Shown here: positions 34,425 to 42,379 of the stretch, one piece after another
Layout of the letters: every line of letters starts with the position of its first letter
Numbering within the stretch: position 1 is the stretch's first letter
NCBI RefSeq assembly: GCF_029502005.1
Contig: NZ_JAMQOT010000011.1
Span: forward strand, 49,434-113,433
Direction: 5' to 3'
From: Natrinema salsiterrestre
GTDB lineage: Archaea; Halobacteriota; Halobacteria; Halobacteriales; Natrialbaceae
Length of the DNA: 64,000 nt
Notes under the pieces: model-generated
Seen by the model: only the letters and a program-made list of their open reading frames with translations
What the model was told of the DNA's origin: nothing
Database searches by the model: none
Position numbers and translations under genes: made by a program

Positions 34425-35879
34425 TTACTCAACGCAGCAGCTCATCGTCGACGTGTCCCGCCGAAACGCCTGACAGGCCTGTTTGAACGCCTCGGAGAAC
34501 GTCGGGAACGGGTGGACGGTGTCGATGATGTCATCGACGGTGAGGCTGAACTTCACCGCCAGCGTCGCTTCCATGATCATGTCAGCGGCACGGGGGCCGA
34601 CCATGTGGACGCCGACGATCTCGTCAGTCTCGTGGTGTTTGACGACCTGGACGAGGCCATCTGTGTTCTTGACTGCCTTCGCCCGCGGGACATCCTCCAT
34701 CTGGACGGTTCGGCACGAGCAGGTGCCGTGCTCGTCCATGTACTCCAGTTCGGTCGTGCCGACTGCGGCGACTTCGGGACTGGTGAAGACGACTGCCGGG
34801 ACTGCGTCGTAGTCGATGCTGACGCCCTCGTCGCCGAAGGCGTTCTTGACGGCTTGATTGCCTTCCTTGGCGGCGACCGTCTCCAGTTCGGGTTCGCCGA
34901 TCACGTCGCCCGCCGCGTAGATGTCGGGATTGGTCGTCTGGAAATGTTCGTCGACACGAATCGTCCCGTCGTCGTTTGTTTCGACCCCTACCGTTTCCAG
35001 GCCGATGCCCTCGCTGTTCGGCTGGATGCCGGTCGCGACGAACAGCGCGTCCCTTGTAACTGTCCGCTCGGTGCCGTCGACGACTGTTTCGACGGCGACG
35101 ATTGACTGAACCGCTTCGGTTCCACCGTCGGCTGCTCGCCTGCGGACGCGCTGGAAGTCGTTGCCGGTCATTACCTCGATGCCGTCCTCCTCGAACGTGC
35201 GCTGCATCTCGCGACCCAGTTGGCTTTCCATGTCCGAGAGGACGTGGTCGGAGCGCTGGAGGATGGTCACGTCGACGCCGACGCGGTGGAGGATCTGGCC
35301 CCACTCCAGCGCGATGTATCCGCCACCAAGCATCACGATGCTCTCGGGGAGGTCGCGCTCCTCGAGGATGGTCTCGCTCGTGTAGTAGTCAACGCCGCCG
35401 AGGCCGTCGATGGGCGGCGCCCAGGGCGAACTTCCGGTCGCGACGAGCGCCTTCTGCCCAGTGATGCGCGCGCCCTCGTCAGCGCCGTCGACGACCTCGA
35501 TAGTCGTGTCGCCGACCAGCTGGCCGTAGCCCTCGTAGATGTCGGTCTCGAAGTGCTCGGCGATATCGACGTAGTTCTCCTGCCGGAACCGTTCGACGAG
35601 TTCGTCGGTGCCGTCGAGTGCGTCGGCCCAGTCGACGGTCGGCTCCTCGGAGTATCGAACGGCGTCGAAGGGATTCTCCGACGCTGCAGCGCCGCTCTCG
35701 GCGACGGCGAGAAGATGCTTACTCGGGACACAGCCGACGTTCACGCAGGTCCCGCCAATCGGCAAGCCTGTGTTCACCATCGCAGTCGAGAGGTCCCGCC
35801 GGCTCGCTTCAGTGATCGCGGCGAACGCTGCGGCGCCACCGCCGAGAATCACGAGATCATAGTCGGAGGTGTGGGTCAT
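34425..35879 (-). CDS. merA: Mercury(II) reductase
   Basis: 484 residues. The FAD site is LVILGGGAAAFAAITEASRR, the redox pair is in GGTCVNVGCVPSKHL, the NAD(P) site is MLGGGYIALEWGQILHRVG, and YAAGDVIGEPELETVAAKEG matches MerA closely. The C-terminus ends DTSTMSCCVE with the vicinal cysteines that take Hg(II) to the active site. There is no N-terminal HMA domain. It reduces Hg(II) to Hg(0) in the cytoplasm. It diverges from an HxlR regulator with only 78 bp between. Confidence 0.93.
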   Translation of the reverse strand: MTHTSDYDLVILGGGAAAFAAITEASRRDLSTAMVNTGLPIGGTCVNVGCVPSKHLLAVAESGAAASENPFDAVRYSEEPTVDWADALDGTDELVERFRQENYVDIAEHFETDIYEGYGQLVGDTTIEVVDGADEGARITGQKALVATGSSPWAPPIDGLGGVDYYTSETILEERDLPESIVMLGGGYIALEWGQILHRVGVDVTILQRSDHVLSDMESQLGREMQRTFEEDGIEVMTGNDFQRVRRRAADGGTEAVQSIVAVETVVDGTERTVTRDALFVATGIQPNSEGIGLETVGVETNDDGTIRVDEHFQTTNPDIYAAGDVIGEPELETVAAKEGNQAVKNAFGDEGVSIDYDAVPAVVFTSPEVAAVGTTELEYMDEHGTCSCRTVQMEDVPRAKAVKNTDGLVQVVKHHETDEIVGVHMVGPRAADMIMEATLAVKFSLTVDDIIDTVHPFPTFSEAFKQACQAFRRDTSTMSCCVE

Positions 35880-35957
35880 CAGTGCCTATACTTTACGACG
35901 GGAAGTTCTTATGCTCCAGAGTCCGAAGCTATAGAGTAGGTTGGAGGCTACGAAGCT
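35880..35957. promoter_or_regulatory. Divergent merA/HxlR promoter
   Basis: On the minus strand GCATAAGAA (about 35906-35914) lies some 27-30 bp before the merA ATG. On the plus strand GCTATAGAG (about 35926-35934) lies some 27 bp before the regulator ATG. Both fit leaderless TATA promoters in this short gap. Confidence 0.55.
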
Positions 35958-36311
35958 ATGGCAGATACTACTTCACCGGCGCCAACGTGCGATGTTGAGG
36001 GGACGTGCTACTGTCCGCTCACAGGAGTTATCGACACGTTGAGCCGAAAATACGCGATGCAACTCGTTAGCATCATCGGCGCACATGACTCACTGCGGTT
36101 CGCGGAGATCGAAGACCACCTCCCGACAGCGAGCACGTCGACAATCTCGAAACGCCTGAACGAATTCGAGGAGGCAGGGCTCGTCTCACGGACGCAGTAC
36201 AACGAAATCCCACCGCGTGTCGAATATGCGTTGACAGAGGATGGCGACGAGGTTCGAACACGACTGGAACCGTTACTCGAGTGGGCGACAGAAAATAGCG
36301 GAAATGCGTAA
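35958..36311 (+). CDS. HxlR-type winged-helix regulator, probable mer regulator
   Basis: 117 residues. The N-terminal CDVEGTCYCPLTGVIDTLSR has three cysteines that could bind Hg(II). Then KYAMQLVSIIGAHDSLRFAE and STSTISKRLNEFEEAGLVSR with RVEYALTEDGDEV give the HxlR winged helix. It is transcribed divergently from merA, so mercury-responsive control is the likely role. Confidence 0.82.
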   Translation: MADTTSPAPTCDVEGTCYCPLTGVIDTLSRKYAMQLVSIIGAHDSLRFAEIEDHLPTASTSTISKRLNEFEEAGLVSRTQYNEIPPRVEYALTEDGDEVRTRLEPLLEWATENSGNA

Positions 36312-36365
36312 ACCGAGCCATTCCAAAAGAGAAACCAATTCTCCACGGACTCCCCTCAAGTCTGG

Positions 36366-36677
36366 TTAGGCCTCTGGGGATTCGAGTACTGTGAGATTCT
36401 GGACTGGGAAGGGATTGCTTTCTCCGGCGAACTCGTCCTCAGGGACGTAATGCCAGAGGTGGCCGTTTACCTGGTAGAGAAACGACTCGCTGCCTTCTGC
36501 TTCTACTCTCACCCGCTTCCCGACATTATCGTCTTCTTCCCAGCCGATGACGGTCAACGGCTCGACGGGCCATTCAAAGAATTTGACCGAGTCACCAGGC
36601 TCCAACTCTTCAAAGGTCTCTATATCCCCCTGCTGTGGCTCTCGCGCGTCGAGAGTCGGATTATGCTCAATAGACAT
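36366..36677 (-). CDS. Hypothetical small protein
   Basis: 103 residues, acidic, beta-rich: FEELEPGDSVKFFEWPVEPL, then RVRVEAEGSESFLYQVNGHL with a Trp-rich core resembling a small SH3-like or OB-like barrel. It is convergent with the HxlR gene. The family is not recognised. Confidence 0.6.
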   Translation of the reverse strand: MSIEHNPTLDAREPQQGDIETFEELEPGDSVKFFEWPVEPLTVIGWEEDDNVGKRVRVEAEGSESFLYQVNGHLWHYVPEDEFAGESNPFPVQNLTVLESPEA

Positions 36678-36774
36678 GGTCTCTGGGTGCGCCCCTACTC
36701 ACTTAATACTGTCAGCAGTGGATTCCAGCCGCTAGAACGGAAGCACGCCTGGCGAATCTTCTCTCCGATTGCTC

Positions 36775-37935
36775 TTAGCCCATTGCCTCTTGGAACCGCT
36801 CACGCAGCGCGTCCTCGCGTTCTTCGAACTGCTCGACTTTCTCCTGCAGGTCGTCGCTGACCCGTTCGATGCTCGCCAGCGCTCGTTCGCCGGCCAATGA
36901 GGCCTGTGACCCGTCGTCACCGTCTGCCTCTAGCTGCTGCTCGTAGGCCTGCTCGACGCGCTCGATCGTGCTTTCCGGGTTGAACAGGATGTCGTTGGCA
37001 ATCCGAACGTACTGATCGAGGGACGCCCCCTCTTTCCCCTGGAAGAAGTGGGTGAGCGCGTACGTCGCGCCGGAATGCAGCGTCCACATATCGATCTCGA
37101 AGGGGGACGCCGCATTGGCTTCTGCATCGCCGGCGGCACGCTTGGCCAGGTAGTCCGGGAAGCCCAGCAGGGTGTAGAACTCCGTGACGGTGAACGGGAG
37201 CTCCGAGAAGTCGAGGTCGATATCCTGGGCGTCTCGGATGAACTCGAAGAGGTCGGCGGCGACGAGTTCGACCTGTGCGAGGAGTTCCTCCCACCAGGTG
37301 CGGAAGTTCCTCCCGTCGCCGACGTGCTTGATAACCTCCTTGTCGGTGAGCGAGCGCATCGTGTTCGAGCAGTAGCCATCCTGGGCGAACCCCTCCACGT
37401 AGACGGCGTGCTCGCCGAAGAAGTCGTAGCCCGACGTGACGCCCATCGTAATCGGGTCCGACCGACCGGGCAGGCGCACCTCAAGGCCGTCGAACATCAC
37501 GTCCATGTGGACCTCGCCGCCGCCCCGGTAGCGTCGAATCTCGCCGAACATCACCTCGCCCAGCGGCGTCCCGTCGATGGTCTCCTCCCGGAGGACCTCC
37601 TCCAGCGGCCCGTAGATGTCGACCGGGTTGATGATCGCGTAACTGTCTGTGGGAACGTGGAACAACGGGTCCGTCTCCGCGTCCTCATCTCGGGCCTGCT
37701 CCCGAGCTTGACTCGGCTCGACGAGCGCATTGAACCGCTCCGTCTCGACCCACTCGTCGGTGTACGGATTTTGGTACGCCACGGTCGTCTCGACGGCCTG
37801 CGGAAGATCGCGGACCGCCTCGGCGAATGTCACGGGGTCTGCATCCCCGTGACGCTCTCGGTACCACTCGGGCAGTTCGGTGTCGGTACGTCCATCGACG
37901 CCAGCGAAGATGGTTCTGGACTCTGGATCTTTCAT
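36775..37935 (-). CDS. DUF932-like plasmid/phage protein
   Basis: The ATG at 37935 (MKDPESRTIFAGV) follows a GAGGTGA ribosome-binding site, so it is chosen over the GTG at 37944. The 386 residues contain YQNPYTDEWVETERFNALVE, then VPTDSYAIINPVDIYGPLEE, MDVMFDGLEVRLP, and ITMGVTSGYDFFGEHAVYVE, the pattern of DUF932 proteins in plasmids and phages. The tail is a coiled coil (VSDDLQEKVEQFEEREDALR). The biochemical role is unknown. Confidence 0.75.
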   Translation of the reverse strand: MKDPESRTIFAGVDGRTDTELPEWYRERHGDADPVTFAEAVRDLPQAVETTVAYQNPYTDEWVETERFNALVEPSQAREQARDEDAETDPLFHVPTDSYAIINPVDIYGPLEEVLREETIDGTPLGEVMFGEIRRYRGGGEVHMDVMFDGLEVRLPGRSDPITMGVTSGYDFFGEHAVYVEGFAQDGYCSNTMRSLTDKEVIKHVGDGRNFRTWWEELLAQVELVAADLFEFIRDAQDIDLDFSELPFTVTEFYTLLGFPDYLAKRAAGDAEANAASPFEIDMWTLHSGATYALTHFFQGKEGASLDQYVRIANDILFNPESTIERVEQAYEQQLEADGDDGSQASLAGERALASIERVSDDLQEKVEQFEEREDALRERFQEAMG

Positions 37936-37992
37936 CTCAGTCACCTCACTTCAGGAATCCTCGTCGACGGACGCCTGCATCGTCTCGCGCCC

Positions 37993-38020
37993 TGCGCCCC
38001 TCTCCCGGGCGCAACAACAA
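37993..38020 (-). repeat. T-tract/stem-loop element, copy n
   Basis: GCGCCCCTCTCCCGGGCGC followed by AACAACAAC instead of a full A-tract; it lies between inverted repeat copy 6 and the DUF932-like gene. Confidence 0.5.
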
Positions 38021-38027
38021 CACCACG

Positions 38028-38068
38028 TTAACCAACACTGACCTCGATCGCCGGAACTAGTTGGTTAA
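38028..38068. repeat. Long-spaced inverted repeat, copy 6
   Basis: TTAACCAACA (38028-38037) and AGTTGGTTAA (38059-38068), one mismatch in the right arm. It lies about 90 bp upstream of the DUF932-like start. Confidence 0.85.
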
Positions 38069-38132
38069 TCAGGTTTTGCTGATGGACGAGAAGTACCTTT
38101 CAAAAGGCGGTAGGATGGCCTTCTGACCGCGA

Positions 38133-38549
38133 CTATTCCCGTTCTTCGAGGACGATCCGCCTTGCTTCAGCTACAAGCCCGTGGGCATCAACCATCGCTT
38201 CCGCATCAAGTGCGACTGCGGCTCCAATCCCGTCTTCGAGAACGGAATTCATCTCGATAACGTTCTCGAAGCACTGAACCAGGCACGTGAGCTGTCCGTG
38301 GTCTTCTGAGAAGGTGTTTTCGTAGATTGGTGCCGTTAACGACTCCATTCGGGATTCGTCGATTGCAGATTCGAGCTCATCTGTCGTATATTGCTCAGCG
38401 ACGTCATCCCTGAGATGGACGATTTCGTACGTGCCTTCCTCGTATTTCACGATACTCCGGAGATTCCCGTCAGTTCGTTGTTCGAAGAAGTTCTCGAGCC
38501 GAGTGGCCATCCTTGTCGCCATATTAGCAACTCGTGTCTCTTTCATCAT
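38133..38549 (-). CDS. Conserved haloarchaeal protein of unknown function
   Basis: ATG 38549 or 38546 (MMKETRVANMATRM) gives about 138 residues. LENFFEQRTDGNLRSIVKYE, then YEIVHLRDDVAEQYTTDELE and LTCLVQCFENVIEMNS resemble a family of small haloarchaeal alpha/beta proteins often annotated as DUF7522; the match is from memory. Its Arg-poor acidic surface is normal for cytosolic halophilic proteins. Confidence 0.6.
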   Translation of the reverse strand: MMKETRVANMATRMATRLENFFEQRTDGNLRSIVKYEEGTYEIVHLRDDVAEQYTTDELESAIDESRMESLTAPIYENTFSEDHGQLTCLVQCFENVIEMNSVLEDGIGAAVALDAEAMVDAHGLVAEARRIVLEERE

Positions 38550-38603
38550 AGGTGTAGGGCAAAGAAATAACATCGCCGCATCGATTATTGTCCCTTCTGT
38601 CCT

Positions 38604-39134
38604 TCAATCTCTCCGCCTACGGCGCACCTGCTCAGGATTCGGTACCCACGGATGGGCGTCCCAGCAGTGAAGGGCGTGCTCTCGTGGCGTGTCGAACAGC
38701 GCCTCACACGACCCACACTCGTAGGCGGTCTCGGGCCAGCGTTCCGTGACGAACATCGCTGTCACCGTCGACCTGACTGGATCTGGTGCAGCCGACCGCT
38801 GAACGTAATCATAGCCGATCACTGTCCGTCGACGAAGCGCCGACTGCGCCAGCCGTTCGGGCCGGTCTGCTGGGAGATACACCCACCGGACGAACGCCTT
38901 CTCTGAGTCCTTCGCCGAGGGTTGAAGGATGAACCACCGGTCATGATCGTCGCGGAAGAGATACCGTTCTGCTCCCTGATTTTGGAGATAGAGCGGATCG
39001 CCGCGTCCGGCAATCACCCGCAGACCGATGGACCGGGAGATGGGTGAGAGGAGTCGCTCTTCCAGCGTGAGCGAGCGGGACTCTCCGGCCGAATCCTCGA
39101 TCTCGAAATCGTCAAGCGTCGCTTCGTCAGTCAT
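38604..39134 (-). CDS. Plasmid protein with C-terminal C2H2-like zinc finger
   Basis: ATG 39134 (MTDEATLDDFEIEDS) overlaps the stop of the small gene upstream. The 176 residues have a beta-rich middle (YLFRDDHDRWFILQPSAKDS, TVIGYDYVQRSA) and a C-terminal YECGSCEALFDTPREHALHC with WDAH, giving Cys-x2-Cys-x11-His-x6-His. DNA binding is possible. It is the third gene of a coupled set. Confidence 0.65.
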   Translation of the reverse strand: MTDEATLDDFEIEDSAGESRSLTLEERLLSPISRSIGLRVIAGRGDPLYLQNQGAERYLFRDDHDRWFILQPSAKDSEKAFVRWVYLPADRPERLAQSALRRRTVIGYDYVQRSAAPDPVRSTVTAMFVTERWPETAYECGSCEALFDTPREHALHCWDAHPWVPNPEQVRRRRRD

Positions 39135-39286
39135 GATTCGCTGGGATTCGTCTCGTCTGTGTCTTTCCCATCTGTTCGCTCGTGCCGGTCGTTGTATCGC
39201 TCGAGTTCTCGGCCGATGCACTCCAGCGCCGTGACGGCGCGTTCGATGAGTTGGTATGTGGCCCGCGAGAGTCGGATGTTTTCCAT
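39131..39286 (-). CDS. 51-residue protein coupled to both neighbours
   Basis: MENIRLSRATYQLIERAVTA starts at 39286, sharing its T with the TAA of the upstream gene, and its TGA overlaps the next ATG (39134-39132). The helix ALECIGRELERYNDRHER is amphipathic. The double overlap is good evidence that it is translated. Function unknown. Confidence 0.6.
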   Translation of the reverse strand: MENIRLSRATYQLIERAVTALECIGRELERYNDRHERTDGKDTDETNPSES

Positions 39287-39981
39287 TAGGTCTCCTCCTC
39301 TGGCTCGACGAGGTCGTTACTCTCAGCGACGAGTGCCTGAACGGCTGAAGCAGGATCGTTCTCGACCGGAAGCGTTCGATGGTCAAGCGGGGTGGGATAC
39401 GCCCGATCCCCCTGCGCACAAAGTATGATCAACCACTCTTCGCTCCCTTCGGCGAGGACGACGTAGTGGTCGATCTCCCGACGTTGGAAGACTGTCCGAT
39501 CTGTCCGGCTCACCGCACTCCAGTTTGCCGGCAGTGACGATGACGGCGTCCCACCATCTGGCGTGAGTACTCGGTACTCTTCGAATTCGGCGAGTGCCGC
39601 CTCGATATCCTTCCCGGTGAGGTGCCAGCAGTCGGCCGGGCCATCACACACCAACTGACTGACTACGTCGTTGCGGAACTGGATGTAGTGTTGCTGGGCG
39701 ACGGTTTCGTTGTCGGTGTAATCGAGGAGGAGCGCACAGGCGAGCTGTGCCGGTCCGCTCCCAACGTAGCCCCAGTCGAATCCCGCCGGGCTATGCCGCA
39801 CGAGACCGAGACTTCGATTGGGGGAGAGGCGTTCGTGTGCGGTGAGGTTCAGGACAACTGGCGTTCCGTCGACACGCATCCCGACGTACTCGACGCGGTC
39901 TGTACTCGCCTGACATCGCTCATCCGTATCCTGTACGACTGCTCGTGGGTCGGTAGTCGAATTCGTCTCCATCGGTTGCAT
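39286..39981 (-). CDS. DUF6166-like protein
   Basis: 231 residues. VEYVGMRVDGTPVVLNLTAH, then LGLVRHSPAGFDWGYVGSGP and AQLACALLLDYTDNETVAQQ are shared with the shorter protein at 41.1 kb and match DUF6166 as I recall it. A separate C-terminal domain (NWSAVSRTDRTVFQRREIDH onwards) has no counterpart there. It heads a coupled three-gene set behind stem-loop copy g. Function unknown. Confidence 0.72.
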   Translation of the reverse strand: MQPMETNSTTDPRAVVQDTDERCQASTDRVEYVGMRVDGTPVVLNLTAHERLSPNRSLGLVRHSPAGFDWGYVGSGPAQLACALLLDYTDNETVAQQHYIQFRNDVVSQLVCDGPADCWHLTGKDIEAALAEFEEYRVLTPDGGTPSSSLPANWSAVSRTDRTVFQRREIDHYVVLAEGSEEWLIILCAQGDRAYPTPLDHRTLPVENDPASAVQALVAESNDLVEPEEET

Positions 39982-39999
39982 GCGGGCGTTCGGATTCCC

Positions 40000-40025
40000 C
40001 GCACCCCTGCTGGGGGTCGAAAAAC
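40000..40025 (-). repeat. T-tract/stem-loop element, copy g
   Basis: GCACCCCTGCTGGGGGTC followed by GAAAAAC, about 20 bases before the gene at 39981. Confidence 0.6.
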
Positions 40026-40129
40026 CACCACCGGCTATTAGCCCCTCAGCGCCGCTTCAAAGTTAGAATTCAGACTATTATAGTTCAGACTATAACAATT
40101 CATCAGACAACCAATCGACAGAGGCAAGT

Positions 40130-40429
40130 CTATTCTTCGAAGAGACAGCGAGCGGCTGCATCGGCGCCAGTGAGGGTTTGCTGATCCTCGTCCGTATCAG
40201 CGAAGAGTGTTGACTGATCTCCCTCGGATGTTTGCTCAACTTCGGGTCGATCGTCGACGCCGAACTCACTCGCCTCGGGGTGATCAAGACGCGAATCCCG
40301 GTCACGATGATCCACGTCAGCGCCGAAGTCCTCAAGCGAGGTCTCGACGCTCGTTTCGGCCAGTTCGAGTTGGCCATCGTCACCGAATGCGGTCTGTCGT
40401 TGAATCTCGATCTCTGGTCTATCGCTCAT
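40130..40429 (-). CDS. Acidic hypothetical protein
   Basis: MSDRPEIEIQRQTAFGDDGQ starts at 40429; 99 residues, strongly acidic and probably disordered, with a Gln/Thr/Asp-rich tail (FADTDEDQQTLTGADAAARC). No family recognised. It could be an unfolded partner or a DNA mimic, but nothing in the sequence proves either. Confidence 0.5.
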   Translation of the reverse strand: MSDRPEIEIQRQTAFGDDGQLELAETSVETSLEDFGADVDHRDRDSRLDHPEASEFGVDDRPEVEQTSEGDQSTLFADTDEDQQTLTGADAAARCLFEE

Positions 40430-40482
40430 CTCATTCGAGCCTCCACCCACCGAGGCTCAGACAGAGTCCCCCGAGTGCTGCG

Positions 40483-40704
40483 TCAATTCTCTTGTGCGCG
40501 GATTTCGCTGGCCCGGTCTTTGAGCCGGCGAAGAATCGGGATCCGTTGCTGATTCGCGTTCTCGTAGGCGACGCAGGCTCGCAACGTCTCCATATCGTTG
40601 ATCGTCACGATACCAGCGTTGATGAGTCGCGTATTCGGTGGCTCGATCCGTTGTTCTGGCGAAAGCTTGCTTGCGTCTGTTGTTTGACCGTCTGGATTGC
40701 TCAC
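40483..40704 (-). CDS. Small helical protein, paralogue of the gene at 29359-29574
   Basis: GTG 40704 (MSNPDGQTTDASKLSPEQRI) gives 73 residues. NTRLINAGIVTINDMETLRA and CVAYENANQQRIPILRRLKD align nearly residue for residue with the 29.4-kb protein. The start is uncertain as no ATG is in range. Stem-loop copy o lies immediately upstream. Confidence 0.6.
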   Translation of the reverse strand: MSNPDGQTTDASKLSPEQRIEPPNTRLINAGIVTINDMETLRACVAYENANQQRIPILRRLKDRASEIRAQEN

Positions 40705-40711
40705 TGATGAT

Positions 40712-40741
40712 CGCCTCCGCCACTGCTGAGGCGACAAAAAA
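40712..40741 (-). repeat. T-tract/stem-loop element, copy o
   Basis: CGCCTC pairs with GAGGCG around a CGCCACTGCT loop, followed by ACAAAAAAC. It separates the genes at 40704 and 40754. Confidence 0.6.
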
Positions 40742-40753
40742 CGGCCCTCGCCG

Positions 40754-41032
40754 TTACCCGTCTTCTTCCTCGGGTTGGATTTGGCGAGCGTCCTTTGCGA
40801 GATCATGGATGTACTCCCGAAGGATTTCCATGTCCTCGCGAGCGTCTTCGAGGGTCTTGCCTTTCGCTTTCGCGATTACCTCGTCCTGGTCCCTGGTGCC
40901 GGTTCCACGCTTGAGCTTCACGGTGAGGGAGACGCCGACGTCACTGCGTTCGACGTACTCCGTTCGTGTCGTCTGTTCACTGGCTTCAGCCGATTCGCCA
41001 TCCGCACGAGATGGTTGGGTATGTTCTGACAT
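40754..41032 (-). CDS. Conserved haloarchaeal small protein (DUF7389-like)
   Basis: 92 residues. After an acidic leader, YVERSDVGVSLTVKLKRGTG then TRDQDEVIAKAKGKTLEDAR is a beta-beta-alpha pattern I associate with DUF7389, common on haloarchaeal plasmids. The LKRGTGTRDQD loop is basic for a halophile, so nucleic-acid contact is plausible. Function unknown. Confidence 0.65.
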   Translation of the reverse strand: MSEHTQPSRADGESAEASEQTTRTEYVERSDVGVSLTVKLKRGTGTRDQDEVIAKAKGKTLEDAREDMEILREYIHDLAKDARQIQPEEEDG

Positions 41033-41055
41033 AGGTTACTTTCGGTGATTGGTAT

Positions 41056-41457
41056 TCAGATGGACGGTGCAACCGGCTCGCCGGGTGCTTCGTGAAGGAC
41101 TGCGTCGATCTCGGGCCCGGTGAGTCGCCAGCTTCCAGCAGACCCAGCACAGTCCAGCTGGCTCACGACCTCGGTTTTGAATGCCTGGTAGTGGTCGAGG
41201 GCGAACGCCTCGTCTCCCGTGTAGTCGAGGAGGAGTGCGAGCGCGAGTTGCGCCGGACCACTACCACCATATCCCCATTCGAATCCCGAGGGACTGTGAT
41301 TCACCAGCGCGAGACTCCGCTCTGGTGTGAGCCGTTCTTGGCCGGGACGTTTCTCAACGATAGCCTGCCCGCTCTGCCGATACCCGACGTAGGCGATGTC
41401 GCAGTCGCTCGCTGGGCGTGTCTGTTCAATCGAGTGTGTGTCGCTAGGTCTACTCAT
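41056..41457 (-). CDS. DUF6166-like protein, short paralogue
   Basis: 133 residues. CDIAYVGYRQSGQAIVEKRP, LALVNHSPSGFEWGYGGSGP and AQLALALLLDYTGDEAFALD match the N-terminal domain of the 39.3-kb protein. Preceded by stem-loop copy h. Function unknown. Confidence 0.72.
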   Translation of the reverse strand: MSRPSDTHSIEQTRPASDCDIAYVGYRQSGQAIVEKRPGQERLTPERSLALVNHSPSGFEWGYGGSGPAQLALALLLDYTGDEAFALDHYQAFKTEVVSQLDCAGSAGSWRLTGPEIDAVLHEAPGEPVAPSI

Positions 41458-41488
41458 CGGTCTGTTCGGGAGCTACTCGTTCGAGCAC

Positions 41489-41514
41489 CCCCGCACCCCT
41501 CAGGGGGTGAAAAA
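41489..41514 (-). repeat. T-tract/stem-loop element, copy h
   Basis: CCCCGCACCCCTCAGGGGG followed by TGAAAAAC, 32 bases before the gene at 41457. Confidence 0.6.
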
Positions 41515-41536
41515 CAGCCACAGGAACTGCTTTCCC

Positions 41537-41932
41537 CTACGCGAGATGGGAGATCTCGGCTGGTTCGTCGACATCGTCGAACTCGCCTCGTTCGACCGGC
41601 TGCCAGTTATCGCCGGGTGCTGGACTCCACCAGTCGACCTCGTAGGCACCCGGTGCGCCGAAGATCTTCACCCGCGCCGACCCATCTGGCAGGTCGCGAC
41701 GGAACTTCTCGTCGACGTGGAGGTTCCACGTTGAGTGGGTGTCGAAGCAGGCGAGGACGGCCTCCTCGTAGCCGCGTGTCTCTCGGGATTCTTGGAGTTC
41801 GACCTGCGTGTTGCAGTTCTTGCAGAACACACCTTCGAACGGAATGTGACTAAATACCTCGTGCCCGCAGACGGGACACCAGAGGAACTCGAACAGTGCT
41901 TCGCTGTGACGGTCGATGATTTCCAGACTCAT
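41537..41932 (-). CDS. Zinc-ribbon protein (DUF7567-like)
   Basis: MSLEIIDRHSEALFEFLWCP starts at 41932; 131 residues. CPVCGHEVFSHIPFEGVFCK with NC is a zinc ribbon. The acidic C-terminus has conserved aromatics (YEVDWWSPAPGDNWQPVERG). It is followed on the same strand by DUF6166-like and other small genes. DUF7567 is assigned from memory. Role unknown, perhaps nucleic-acid binding. Confidence 0.68.
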   Translation of the reverse strand: MSLEIIDRHSEALFEFLWCPVCGHEVFSHIPFEGVFCKNCNTQVELQESRETRGYEEAVLACFDTHSTWNLHVDEKFRRDLPDGSARVKIFGAPGAYEVDWWSPAPGDNWQPVERGEFDDVDEPAEISHLA

Positions 41933-41956
41933 CTGTGTATCTGGCCCGATTGAGAC

Positions 41957-41980
41957 GGGCCACCCCTCTCGGCCCAAAAA
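41957..41980 (-). repeat. T-tract/stem-loop element, copy i
   Basis: GGGCC pairs with GGCCC around ACCCCTCTC, followed by AAAAATAAAC, 25 bases before the gene at 41932. Confidence 0.6.
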
Positions 41981-42010
41981 TAAACGTCATCGCAGATGCG
42001 CCCTTATCAA

Positions 42011-42376
42011 TCAGCGCTCGGCGCCGTACACGATCCTCGAAGATGCTTCGTACCCACAGCTCTGACACTCAAACCAGCGCTGAACCTTCGCGCCGCCAGC
42101 CGTTTTTCCACCGATTGCCACCTCGCTGTTCCGACACTCGGGACAACTCAGTTCGGGCGCTGGCCGTTCCCGGAGCTCGTCACGGAACGATTTCGCGTCC
42201 TTGGTTTCGTACCCCCGCGACCACACCGGGTAGCCGTCGACGAGGATTGCCCCACGCCACTTGTAGCGGTACGAGCCCGGTGCTCGGTGTAAGACAGCCC
42301 GAGCGCCGGTCTCGGTATTCCGGTATACGAGTGTTGGCGTGCGGCTCTCGCGCTTCCAGTTTGTGATTCGAGCCAT
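42011..42376 (-). CDS. Zinc-ribbon protein (DUF7568-like)
   Basis: 121 residues. A beta-rich N-terminal half (TPTLVYRNTETGARAVLHRA, YKWRGAILVDGYPVWSRGYE) is followed by a zinc ribbon, CPECRNSEVAIGG and FECQSCGYE. The preceding gene ends 4 bp upstream, so they form one transcript. Function unknown. Confidence 0.68.
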   Translation of the reverse strand: MARITNWKRESRTPTLVYRNTETGARAVLHRAPGSYRYKWRGAILVDGYPVWSRGYETKDAKSFRDELRERPAPELSCPECRNSEVAIGGKTAGGAKVQRWFECQSCGYEASSRIVYGAER

Positions 42377-42379
42377 CTG

